Positions 1 through 7,236 of a stretch of 64,000 nucleotides of DNA are shown piece after piece. Numbering within the stretch: position 1 is the stretch's first letter; each line of letters starts with the position of its first letter. A program made the position numbers and the translations under genes. The stretch is from Taklimakanibacter albus (GTDB taxonomy: Bacteria > Pseudomonadota > Alphaproteobacteria > Rhizobiales > Aestuariivirgaceae), in assembly GCF_016595235.1 (NCBI RefSeq), contig NZ_JAENHL010000003.1, positions 1-64,000 of the forward strand, read 5' to 3'. The notes below the pieces were generated by a model. The model did not search any database. It worked only from the letters and a program-made list of their open reading frames with translations, and was not told the DNA's origin.

Positions 1-26
1 CCTGGCTGCGTCCCAATAGAGTGTGG

Positions 27-42
27 CGTGGCGTTCGCCACG
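27..42. repeat. Short perfect hairpin at left edge
   Basis: CGTGGCG (27-33) and CGCCACG (36-42) form a perfect 7-bp stem with a 2-base gap. It lies on the outer side of the tRNA fragment, in DNA that probably belongs to an integrated element. It could be a terminator stem or part of an attachment region. Nothing else is recognisable in bases 1-90. Confidence 0.35.
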
Positions 43-91
43 TGGCGGACTAACCCTCTGAAATTCAAGGAGAATGACCCCTAAACTAGAA

Positions 92-148
92 GACTCAAAA
101 TCTGTTGCTCGCAAGGGCGTGGGGGTTCGAGTCCCTCCAGGGGCACCA
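92..148 (+). tRNA. Partial tRNA-Leu (CAA), 3' half only; probable attachment-site scar
   Basis: The sequence reads as the 3' part of a leucine tRNA. It has an anticodon loop CTCAAAA with CAA at 96-98, a variable arm (GCTCGCAAGGGC), a T arm with the TTCGAGT loop, the acceptor 3' strand CAGGGGC, discriminator A and encoded CCA at 146-148. The 5' half is missing: upstream bases cannot form the acceptor stem (GCCCCTG expected), there is no D arm, and the 5' anticodon strand pairs poorly. A 3'-terminal tRNA fragment beside unrelated DNA is the usual scar of a tRNA-targeting integrase, so I read this as one att end of an element lying to the left. No integrase is visible. Confidence 0.7.
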
Positions 149-188
149 CATCAAGCGGCCGGGCTGTTTCGAGCGGCGGTCTAGGACC

Positions 189-1202
189 ATGCAGCATTCG
201 CTCCCCAAGGAATCTCCACAGCCCGTATTCCTGGCGCGCGCACGCGCCGGCTTCGATTTGCCGGTCATCGATGTAACCCATCCCCGCTTCGCGATTGCCG
301 AAGACGAAGCAGCGCTCATTGCCATGAAAGAGGCGTTCCAGCGCGACCACCGGCAACGGCGTTTCATCCCGCACTTTCTCTTGCGCTTCATGATCCGGCA
401 GCTGGCGAAAAGGTCGCGGCTGGCCGCCGCCTTGTTCACCTCTAGGGCAAGCTATCTCGACAGCCTCAGCACCTATGCGATGAAGCTCGGCCCGGAAAAC
501 CTGGTGCCGCCCTATGACCATCCGGCCGACCGGCGCTTCGCGGCATCACCGCATGTGAAGCTGCTCCGTCTGCGCATGCAGCAGGTCGCGGGACTCATGG
601 CCGAGGCGATCGCCGGCGATGACGCGTTTCACGGTGAGGAGCCGCTTCACCTCATCGATATCGCCGGCGGGCCGGCGCTCGATGCGATCAACGCCCTGAT
701 CCTGCTCAGGCAAAAGCGGCCCGAGCTGTTGCGCCGGGCAATCGCGATCCATGTCCTCGACCGCAATCCCGACGGCGCATTCTTCGGCGCCAATGCGCTT
801 GCCGCGTTGACGCGAAGCGGCGGACCGCTCAGTGATCTCGATATTTCCTTCACGCCGCATGATTATGACTGGAGCGACACAAGCCCGCTGGCAAAGCTGC
901 TGGTGGATATCAAAGCGTCGGGCGGGGTGATCGGGGCCTCGAGCGAAGGCGGCCTGTTCGAATATGGCAGCGACGACGCGATCATCGATAATCTGCGCAT
1001 CTTGCATGACGGCGTCCGCTTCGTCGCGGGCTCGGTGACCAATGACGATGAGATCAGGCGGCGCATGATCGCGATGTCGGGCTTCAAGGTCATTCCGCGC
1101 GGGTTAAGAGGATTCGCACCGCTCGCTCAAGCGGCACACTATGAGATCATCGCAAGCCGCACGGCACTCCTCAGCGAGCAGGTTCTGCTGCGTCCCTGCT
1201 GA
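189..1202 (+). CDS. Putative class I SAM-dependent methyltransferase-like protein
   Basis: A 337-residue protein. I placed the start at ATG 189 because the open frame upstream only translates the tRNA fragment. A region near residues 155-185 (LIDIAGGPALDAINAL, then AIHVLDRNP) resembles the glycine-rich loop and following acidic strand of Rossmann-fold methyltransferases. No signal peptide or membrane segment is seen. It stands alone, first gene after the att-like scar, with the DapA-like gene 84 bases downstream on the same strand. The fold assignment is tentative and the substrate is unknown. Confidence 0.5.
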   Translation: MQHSLPKESPQPVFLARARAGFDLPVIDVTHPRFAIAEDEAALIAMKEAFQRDHRQRRFIPHFLLRFMIRQLAKRSRLAAALFTSRASYLDSLSTYAMKLGPENLVPPYDHPADRRFAASPHVKLLRLRMQQVAGLMAEAIAGDDAFHGEEPLHLIDIAGGPALDAINALILLRQKRPELLRRAIAIHVLDRNPDGAFFGANALAALTRSGGPLSDLDISFTPHDYDWSDTSPLAKLLVDIKASGGVIGASSEGGLFEYGSDDAIIDNLRILHDGVRFVAGSVTNDDEIRRRMIAMSGFKVIPRGLRGFAPLAQAAHYEIIASRTALLSEQVLLRPC

Positions 1203-1286
1203 TCGGCGGCAAACCGGCCCCTTTGACTAGATGCCAAAAGGCGGGCACTAAGACCTCATCCGCCTCGCCTTCGAAGGGAGAACTTC

Positions 1287-2210
1287 ATGGCCAATGACAC
1301 ACTCGCCGGCGTTTTCGCGCCCGTGCTCACCCCCTTCGACAAGACGCTGAAGGTGGATGCGCCGCTCTTCGTCAAATATTGCAGCTGGATTCTGTCGCAA
1401 GGCTCGGGCCTTGCCATGTTCGGCACCAATTCGGAGGCCAACTCCCTCACCGTCGATGAGAAGCTCGAGCTTCTGGGTCTCGCCGTCGAGAACGAACTGC
1501 CGGTCGACAGGATGATGCCGGGCACCGGCGCCTGCGCGCTTCCCGATGCGGTGACGTTGTGCCAGGCCGCCGCCAAGGCCAAGACCGCCGCCACGCTGAT
1601 GCTGCCGCCCTTCTATTACAAGGCGGTGTCGGATGACGGACTCTTCGCCTTCTATGCCGAGACGATCGAACGGGTCGGCGACGCCAATCTGAAGATCTGC
1701 CTCTATCACATTCCGCAGGTGTCAGGCGTCGCGATCAGCCTGCCGCTGATCGAGAGGCTCATCAAGCAGTATCCGGACACCGTCGTCGGCATCAAGGATT
1801 CGGGCGGCGACTTCGCCAACACCAAGGCCATGCTCGACGCCTTCCCGGAGTTCCGCGTGTTCTGCGGCTCGGAACGCTTCCTGCTCGAGACGATGAAACA
1901 TAACGGCGCGGGCTGTATCTCGGCGATGGCCAATGTGCATCCGGGCGCCATCGTCAATCTCTATGAGACGCGCGCCAATGACGGCGCGCAGACCAAGCAG
2001 GACGCGCTTAACGCGACGCGTGCCGCCTATGACGGCATCCCGATGATCGCGGCGCTCAAGCGCACTGTCGCCGAATATGGCAAGGCGCCCGGCTTCAAGA
2101 CGATGCGCCCGCCCCTCGTCGATTTCAGCGACGAAGGCTGGGAAGCGCTCAAGACAAAGCTCGGCGCGCTCAGCCTCAAGACGCCCAATCTCGATAAGGC
2201 GCTGAGCTAG
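1287..2210 (+). CDS. Dihydrodipicolinate synthase/N-acetylneuraminate lyase family protein
   Basis: A 307-residue TIM-barrel class I aldolase. The Schiff-base lysine is K170 in VGIKDSGGD and the conserved tyrosine is Y140 in LYHIPQ; the N-terminal APVLTPFD is typical of the superfamily. The start is supported by AGGGAG a few bases upstream. Family members condense or cleave 2-oxo acids such as pyruvate. True DapA makes tetrahydrodipicolinate for lysine, but this copy lies beside a catabolic transport cluster (convergent with the ABC permeases, 20-base gap), so a catabolic 2-keto-acid lyase or dehydratase is more likely. No copy of the LacI-type motif is seen upstream. Confidence 0.85.
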   Translation: MANDTLAGVFAPVLTPFDKTLKVDAPLFVKYCSWILSQGSGLAMFGTNSEANSLTVDEKLELLGLAVENELPVDRMMPGTGACALPDAVTLCQAAAKAKTAATLMLPPFYYKAVSDDGLFAFYAETIERVGDANLKICLYHIPQVSGVAISLPLIERLIKQYPDTVVGIKDSGGDFANTKAMLDAFPEFRVFCGSERFLLETMKHNGAGCISAMANVHPGAIVNLYETRANDGAQTKQDALNATRAAYDGIPMIAALKRTVAEYGKAPGFKTMRPPLVDFSDEGWEALKTKLGALSLKTPNLDKALS

Positions 2211-2230
2211 CGGCTCTTCGGGCGGATGCG

Positions 2231-3049
2231 TTATTCCTTGCGCGTCAACAGCCGCATCGCCGCCAGCGTCAACAGGAAGCTCGCGACGGTGATGACGGCG
2301 CTCAGCGCATAGATGAGCGAGACCTGGGTGCTGTGCGAGGATGACGCCGTCCACAGATAATAAGGCAGGGTGATGATGCCGCCGCGCGCATAAAGCGTGC
2401 GCGGCAGTTCGTTGAAGGACAGCAGGAAGCTGAAGAACAGCGACGCCGAGATGCCAGGCATCAGCAAGGGCAGCTCGACATCGAGGAAACGGCGCAGGCG
2501 GCCGGCGCCCAAATCGCGCGCCGCATCGAGCAGGCGGCGGTCGAAGCGCACCACGACGATCAGGATGCAGAGCAGCGCGAAGGGCAGCGCCCAGATGAAA
2601 TGGGCGAGGAACACCGACCAGAAGCCGGTGCGGATGCCGATAAGGCCACGATAGAAGATCAGGATGGCGATGCCGATGAGAATGCCCGGCATCACGATCA
2701 CCGACAGATAGGTGGCGAGAAGACTGCCGCTCCTGCGGGCGAGCGGGACGGCGCGCCCGATCAGCAACGCCGCGGCCGTGGCACTGAACGAGACGAGGAG
2801 GCCGATGCCGACACTGGTGGCGAGCGGCTTCAGCCATCTGGCGTTCTCGCCCTCGAACAGCGAGGTGTACCACTCGATGGTGAGCGGCCAGGGAATGCCG
2901 GTCAATGGCTGCGCGCTGAAAGACAGCAGGATCAGGCCGACGATCGGCAGATACAGCAGGATCATGGCGAAGACGCCGCAGGCCACGGCGAAGCGCACGC
3001 CATTGCGGGTGAAAAGTCCGGCGGGCGGCAGGCTGTTCGGCTTCCTCAT
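2231..3049 (-). CDS. ABC transporter permease, spermidine/putrescine type (PotC-like)
   Basis: A 272-residue inner-membrane permease with a hydrophobic N-terminal helix (from about residue 20) and several further helices. The cytoplasmic EAA loop, which docks the ATPase, is seen in the DAARDLGAG region and the following LPLLMPGI. It is the last gene of a four-gene reverse-strand operon (ATPase, binding protein, permease, permease) and its start overlaps the upstream permease stop by 4 bases, implying coupled translation. PotC-type subunits import polyamines, opines, iron or similar small cations; the actual substrate is unknown. Confidence 0.88.
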   Translation of the reverse strand: MRKPNSLPPAGLFTRNGVRFAVACGVFAMILLYLPIVGLILLSFSAQPLTGIPWPLTIEWYTSLFEGENARWLKPLATSVGIGLLVSFSATAAALLIGRAVPLARRSGSLLATYLSVIVMPGILIGIAILIFYRGLIGIRTGFWSVFLAHFIWALPFALLCILIVVVRFDRRLLDAARDLGAGRLRRFLDVELPLLMPGISASLFFSFLLSFNELPRTLYARGGIITLPYYLWTASSSHSTQVSLIYALSAVITVASFLLTLAAMRLLTRKE

Positions 3050-3942
3050 GCCTGCATCTCCGCGAAGATGCCGCCTTCGCCCGCCTGCCGGCGCGCCAGC
3101 ACGAGCCGCGCGACGAGGAAGGCCAGCAGCATGGCGAGGACGAGCAGGCTCGCCAGTGCCGCCGCACCCGGATAATTCATCGCGCGGATGAGATCATCGA
3201 AGCTTTCGGCGATGAGGGCGACATTGCCGCCGCCCAGAAGCGTCGAGGCGACATTGTCGCCGAGCATCGGAATGGCGGTGAAGACGAGGCCGGCGGCGAT
3301 ACCGGGAAGCGCCAGCGGTACGACCACATGGCGCAAGGTGGTGAAGGCATCGGCACCGAGATCGCGGCTGGCCTTGATCAATTCGTCGTCGATCAGCGAG
3401 AAGGAAATGAACAGCGGCCATACCATGGACGGGAAATAGGGTCCGATCAGGCCCAGATGCACCGAAAATTCGGAGAACAGCAGCCAGCTCACCGGCTCGG
3501 GCGAGATGCCGGTCTGGGCGAGGAAGATGTTGACGAGGCCTTCGCTGCCGAGGATCGAGCGCCAGACGATGGTGCGCGCCGCGGGGCTCAGGAAAAACGG
3601 CACGACCAGCAGGATGAGCAGGGTCGATTTGAGCCAGCCCGGCTTCAGGCCTTTGGCGAGCCAGAGGGCGAAAGGAAAAGCGAGCAGCAATTCGATGAAA
3701 GTCACGGCGGCGACGATGCGCAAGGTCCGCAATACGATCTCGATGCGGAAGTCGACCAGGATGTCGGCATAGGCCTTGGTCGAAAAGGCCCAGACGAAAC
3801 CGAGCCCCTTGCCCTGGATGAAGGAGATCACCAGAAGCGACAGGATCGGCAGGAGCACGCCCAGTACCCACAAAACGGTGATTGTGCCGATCGCCGCCTG
3901 CTCGACGCCGGTCCCAGCCTGGCCTTTGCGGATGGCGGACAT
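3046..3942 (-). CDS. ABC transporter permease, spermidine/putrescine type (PotB-like)
   Basis: A 298-residue polytopic membrane protein. Helices begin near residue 20, and the EAA loop is readable in KASRDLGADAF followed by VPLALPGI. It pairs with the PotC-like permease encoded next. It lies 55 bases downstream of the binding-protein gene and overlaps the next permease by 4 bases. It would form the translocation channel with that permease, energised by the ATPase at the head of the operon. Confidence 0.88.
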   Translation of the reverse strand: MSAIRKGQAGTGVEQAAIGTITVLWVLGVLLPILSLLVISFIQGKGLGFVWAFSTKAYADILVDFRIEIVLRTLRIVAAVTFIELLLAFPFALWLAKGLKPGWLKSTLLILLVVPFFLSPAARTIVWRSILGSEGLVNIFLAQTGISPEPVSWLLFSEFSVHLGLIGPYFPSMVWPLFISFSLIDDELIKASRDLGADAFTTLRHVVVPLALPGIAAGLVFTAIPMLGDNVASTLLGGGNVALIAESFDDLIRAMNYPGAAALASLLVLAMLLAFLVARLVLARRQAGEGGIFAEMQA

Positions 3943-3997
3943 GATCGCAACCTTGAGGAATACGGGCGGAACCGGAGACCGGCCCCGCCCTCAGTTA

Positions 3998-5185
3998 TCA
4001 GGCGTTGCGGAAACGCGCCATTTCGGCGTCATGGGCTGCCAGATCGTCGGGTGCGCCGCCGATCCAGAAGTTCGGGTTGAGGAACTTGGTCTTGACCTTG
4101 GTGATATTGGCTTCGACCGCGGCGATCTTGTCGGCGGGCCAGCCGGCCGCCTTGGCGTATTCGAGGCCCAGATCCATACGCGAGCCGGTATAGCCGCGCA
4201 GGACCGCGAGCTCGGCCGCATAGGAGCCGCCCAGGAACCAGTCGAGGGCGCGATAGATCTCCTCGAGATTCTCACGCGCCGCCGCCTGCACCGGGATCGA
4301 GGTTGCATGCATCCAGTTGATATGGAAGTCGCTGCAGGTGGCGTATTCGACATCCTGGCCGCGGCCCTTGACGTCCTTCACCGCCGGCTCCCAGCAGCGC
4401 TGCACCAGCACCTCGCCATTGACGAAATTGGCGATCTGCTCGTCATAGGTCTTCCACAGATTGCGGAACTGCCCGGCCTTCTTGCGCTCGATCATGTAAT
4501 CGGCGGCCGTCTTCACTTCGCTCGCCGTCATATTGGCGGGATCGGCGATCTCGGCGAGCTTGCGGTCCTTCAGATACATGCCGCCGATCATCAGCGCGAT
4601 ATTGTCGCCATCGATCGAGGCCTTGCCGAGCGTCTTTTCGTTGTTGAGCAGGATGTCCCAGTTGAGCGCTTCAGGCGGGCGGGCGAGGCCGAGCTTCTCG
4701 GGATAATAACCGAAGCTGTCGGCATTGTAGTAGAGCGGCACCGCCCAGTCCTTGTCGTCACCGGCATAGAGCACCGGGCTGCGCTTCACGCTGTCGGCGA
4801 TGCCGGCATAGTTCTTGAGGCGTGACGTGTCGAGCTGCGCCACCTGGCCCTGCTTGACCATCGGCTTCTGGACGCCGGCCAGCGTGTTGATGAGATCGAA
4901 GCGCTCGCCCGCGTCATTGGCGAGGATCTCGTTATAGAGAGCGCCCACATCGTCGACATTGAACGAGGTGAACTCCATCTTGAGGCCGGTGTCCTTCTCG
5001 AACTGGCTCCAGTCCTTGAGCGCCACCGTCGGTCCGCCCATCATGCGGATGGTGCCGGGGGCGGCATGGGCGCGCCTGATGCTGTGATGGATGAGCGAGG
5101 GTGCGGCGAGCGCACCGACGCCGGCGGCAAGAGCCTTGAGCACCGAACGCCGGCGCAAGGGTCGGCCTTTCTTATGGTCAGTCAT
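3998..5185 (-). CDS. Extracellular solute-binding protein, PotD-like, Tat signal
   Basis: A 395-residue periplasmic binding protein. The chosen start is ATG at 5183-5185, preceded by AGGGAAG; an upstream in-frame start would add 13 charged residues. The N-terminus has a twin-arginine motif (RRSVLK, residues 12-17), a hydrophobic stretch and an A-rich cleavage region (AHA|AP), so the protein is probably exported folded by Tat. The mature part has the family 1/PotD layout, including the GALYNEI and VPLYYNADSFGYY regions. Its start overlaps the 3' end of the ATPase gene. Ligand unknown; amine-type substrates are typical. Confidence 0.88.
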   Translation of the reverse strand: MTDHKKGRPLRRRSVLKALAAGVGALAAPSLIHHSIRRAHAAPGTIRMMGGPTVALKDWSQFEKDTGLKMEFTSFNVDDVGALYNEILANDAGERFDLINTLAGVQKPMVKQGQVAQLDTSRLKNYAGIADSVKRSPVLYAGDDKDWAVPLYYNADSFGYYPEKLGLARPPEALNWDILLNNEKTLGKASIDGDNIALMIGGMYLKDRKLAEIADPANMTASEVKTAADYMIERKKAGQFRNLWKTYDEQIANFVNGEVLVQRCWEPAVKDVKGRGQDVEYATCSDFHINWMHATSIPVQAAARENLEEIYRALDWFLGGSYAAELAVLRGYTGSRMDLGLEYAKAAGWPADKIAAVEANITKVKTKFLNPNFWIGGAPDDLAAHDAEMARFRNA

Positions 5186-6329
5186 GTTTCTTCCCTTTCG
5201 ATGATGTTTCTTCTTGGCCTGCACTTTCGGGCCCGATGCTGCCGATGACGCAGGTCTCGGGTGCGAAATTCAAATCGGCTTGTGGCGGCAGCACGTCATC
5301 GGCGCCGTCGAGACGGACCATCAGGTCGCCGACCGGACTCTTGAACGGCACGTCGGTGAAACGGCCCTTGTAGACGGGCGTGCCGGCCGTGCCGCGCAGA
5401 TGATTGGTGCGGTCGGCGTTTTTTGCGACGTGGATATGCTCGGCCCGGATGGCGGCGAAGGCGGTATCGCCGGGACGCAAATTTTTGGCGACGACACGGC
5501 CGCGGATCGCCTGGCCGGCGATGTCGATCTCGGCGTCCTGGGCCGCGACACGAAGAATTCGGCCACGCAGGACATTTTCGAAGCCCATGAAACGCGCGGC
5601 GAATTCGGTGGCGGGGCTGGCAAACAGATCGCGCGGGCTTCCCATCTGCTCGATCGTGCCGGCGCGCATCAGCACGATGCGGTCGCTCATCGTGATGGCT
5701 TCCTCCTGGCTGTGGGTAACCAGGATGAAGGTGGCGCCGGTCTTGCGGCGCAGCTCGATCAGCTCGAGCTGCATGTCGAGGCGCAGCCGCTCATCGAGGG
5801 CGCCGAGCGGCTCATCGAGCAGCAATATGTCGGGACCCATGACCAGCGAACGCGCCAGCGCCACGCGCTGCCGCTCGCCGCCGCTCAATTGATGAATGCG
5901 GCGGCCATATTTGTCGGGCAGCCGCACCAGGGCCAGAGCCGCTTCGGCGCGGCGGCGGCGCTCCTCCGGCGCCACCTTGCGGATGCGCAGGCTGTATTCG
6001 ACATTCTCGCCGACGCTCATATGCGGAAATAGCGCATAGTGCTGGAACACCGTCGAGACATTGCGCGCCTCGGGCGGCACGCCGACGATCGAATGGCCGT
6101 TGAGGCGCATCACATCGGCGGAATCGGGTTCTTCCAATCCGGCAATGACCCGCAGCAGCGTGGATTTGCCGGACCCCGACGGGCCCAGAAGCGTGAGGAA
6201 CTCGCCCTTGGCGACGTCGAGGGAAATGCCCCGCAAAGCGAGCACGCCGGAATAGCTCTGCTGCACATTGGCCAGAGTCAGGATGGGGTCGGATTCTGTC
6301 CCAGGTCCGGTGGTCGCCAGTTCAGACAT
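5178..6329 (-). CDS. ABC transporter ATP-binding protein, PotA-like
   Basis: A 383-residue ATPase from ATG 6327-6329. Walker A (GPSGSGKST), the Q-loop, signature LSGGERQRVAL, Walker B (ILLLDEP), D-loop and the switch histidine (LVTHSQEE) are all present. They are followed by a C-terminal TOBE-type region of about 130 residues, as in PotA/UgpC-type importers. First gene of the transporter operon; its stop region overlaps the binding-protein start by 8 bases. The gene faces a divergent promoter region that contains a LacI-type operator candidate at 6387-6399, so it is probably repressed together with the RraA-hyuAB genes. Confidence 0.92.
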   Translation of the reverse strand: MSELATTGPGTESDPILTLANVQQSYSGVLALRGISLDVAKGEFLTLLGPSGSGKSTLLRVIAGLEEPDSADVMRLNGHSIVGVPPEARNVSTVFQHYALFPHMSVGENVEYSLRIRKVAPEERRRRAEAALALVRLPDKYGRRIHQLSGGERQRVALARSLVMGPDILLLDEPLGALDERLRLDMQLELIELRRKTGATFILVTHSQEEAITMSDRIVLMRAGTIEQMGSPRDLFASPATEFAARFMGFENVLRGRILRVAAQDAEIDIAGQAIRGRVVAKNLRPGDTAFAAIRAEHIHVAKNADRTNHLRGTAGTPVYKGRFTDVPFKSPVGDLMVRLDGADDVLPPQADLNFAPETCVIGSIGPESAGQEETSSKGKKHD

Positions 6330-6386
6330 TGTCCCGCTCTGCTTGGATGAAGTCCGGATCGCCGCCTTTAAAACCGGCAACCGTTT

Positions 6387-6406
6387 ACTTTATCGTTACA
6401 GATAAA
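6387..6406. promoter_or_regulatory. Candidate LacI-family operator upstream of ABC operon
   Basis: ACTTTATCGTTAC (6387-6399) differs at one base from ACTTTAACGTTAC at 12250-12262, in front of the LacI-type gene. It overlaps a perfect inverted repeat, TTTATC (6389-6394) and GATAAA (6401-6406), separated by 6 bases. It lies 58 bases upstream of the ATPase start codon. The matching motif and the nearby repressor suggest an operator; this is inference from sequence alone. Confidence 0.55.
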
Positions 6407-6533
6407 ATAGACCGCGCTTCAGAAAGAATGTCAAGCGCCACGTATTGCTGAAATATATGGCATATGATTGCTATTCGACAGCATCGACACAACACCTTCC
6501 AAGAGGGTGCCCTTGACGAATTCGTGATTTTAG

Positions 6534-6543
6534 CTTTAACGTT
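6534..6543. promoter_or_regulatory. Candidate LacI-family operator upstream of rraA-like gene
   Basis: CTTTAACGTT is identical to the 10-base core at 12251-12260 upstream of the LacI-family gene. Its centre AACGTT is palindromic with a central CG, as is typical for LacI/GalR operators. It sits 28 bases before the start codon at 6572, where repressor binding would block the promoter of rraA-hyuA-hyuB. Confidence 0.55.
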
Positions 6544-6571
6544 TTATATCTTCAATCGCGAGGTCACTCTC

Positions 6572-7228
6572 ATGCATGCCACCGCCACGCTCCGCGAGCA
6601 TCTCTATACGGCCGTCCTTTCCGACGTGATGGACGAGATGGGACTGACCAAGCAGGCGATGCGTCCCTTCGTGCGCCCCGTCGACGACACGCTGGTCTTC
6701 GTCGGCCGCGCCCGGACCGCGCTGTTCACCAACACCTATTCGGTGCTCGAGGGCGAAAACCCCTATGAGCTGGAGATCCGCCTGGTCGACGACCTCAAGC
6801 CCGGCGATGTGGCGGTCGTCGCCTGCGGCGGCCCGACCGACCGGATCGCGCCCTGGGGCGAGCTTTTGTCGACGGCGGCCACCGCGCGCGGCGCCGTCGC
6901 CTGCGTCACCGACGGGCTGGTGCGTGACGTGCGCCACATCAAGGCGATGAAATTTCCGGTCTTCCATGGCGGCATCGGGCCGCTCGACAGCCGCGGCCGC
7001 TGCCGGATGATCGAGATGGATCGCCCGATCGAATGTGCCGGCGTCTGGGTCACCGCCGGCGACTGGGTGTTCGGCGATATCGACGGCGTCGTCATCATCC
7101 CGCAAGGTGTCGCCGACGAGGTCTTCACCCAGGCGCTCGACAAGGTGACGCGCGAGAACCGCACGCGCGATGAATTGCGCGCCGGCAAGTTGCTGGCCGA
7201 AGTCTACGAAAAATACGGCGTGCTCTGA
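6572..7228 (+). CDS. RraA-like aldolase/decarboxylase
   Basis: A 218-residue RraA-superfamily protein. I chose ATG 6572 (GAGG 8 bases upstream) over an upstream in-frame ATG whose extra 36 residues do not resemble the family. The conserved core is visible: LSDVMDEMG near the N-terminus, then DGLVRDV and FHGGIGPLDSRGR, where family members bind Mg2+ and the oxo-acid. Members act as 4-hydroxy-4-methyl-2-oxoglutarate aldolases or oxaloacetate decarboxylases, or are RNase E regulators. The hydantoinase genes follow 8 bases downstream, so a metabolic role in the same pathway is likely. Confidence 0.82.
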   Translation: MHATATLREHLYTAVLSDVMDEMGLTKQAMRPFVRPVDDTLVFVGRARTALFTNTYSVLEGENPYELEIRLVDDLKPGDVAVVACGGPTDRIAPWGELLSTAATARGAVACVTDGLVRDVRHIKAMKFPVFHGGIGPLDSRGRCRMIEMDRPIECAGVWVTAGDWVFGDIDGVVIIPQGVADEVFTQALDKVTRENRTRDELRAGKLLAEVYEKYGVL

Positions 7229-7236
7229 GGCGCGCC

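Noticed and set aside
1722-4825. Long open frames (more than 300 codons) opposite the DapA-like and Pot-like genes
   Set aside because: They are antisense shadows of high-GC third-position codons, with arginine/alanine-rich translations and no family signature.
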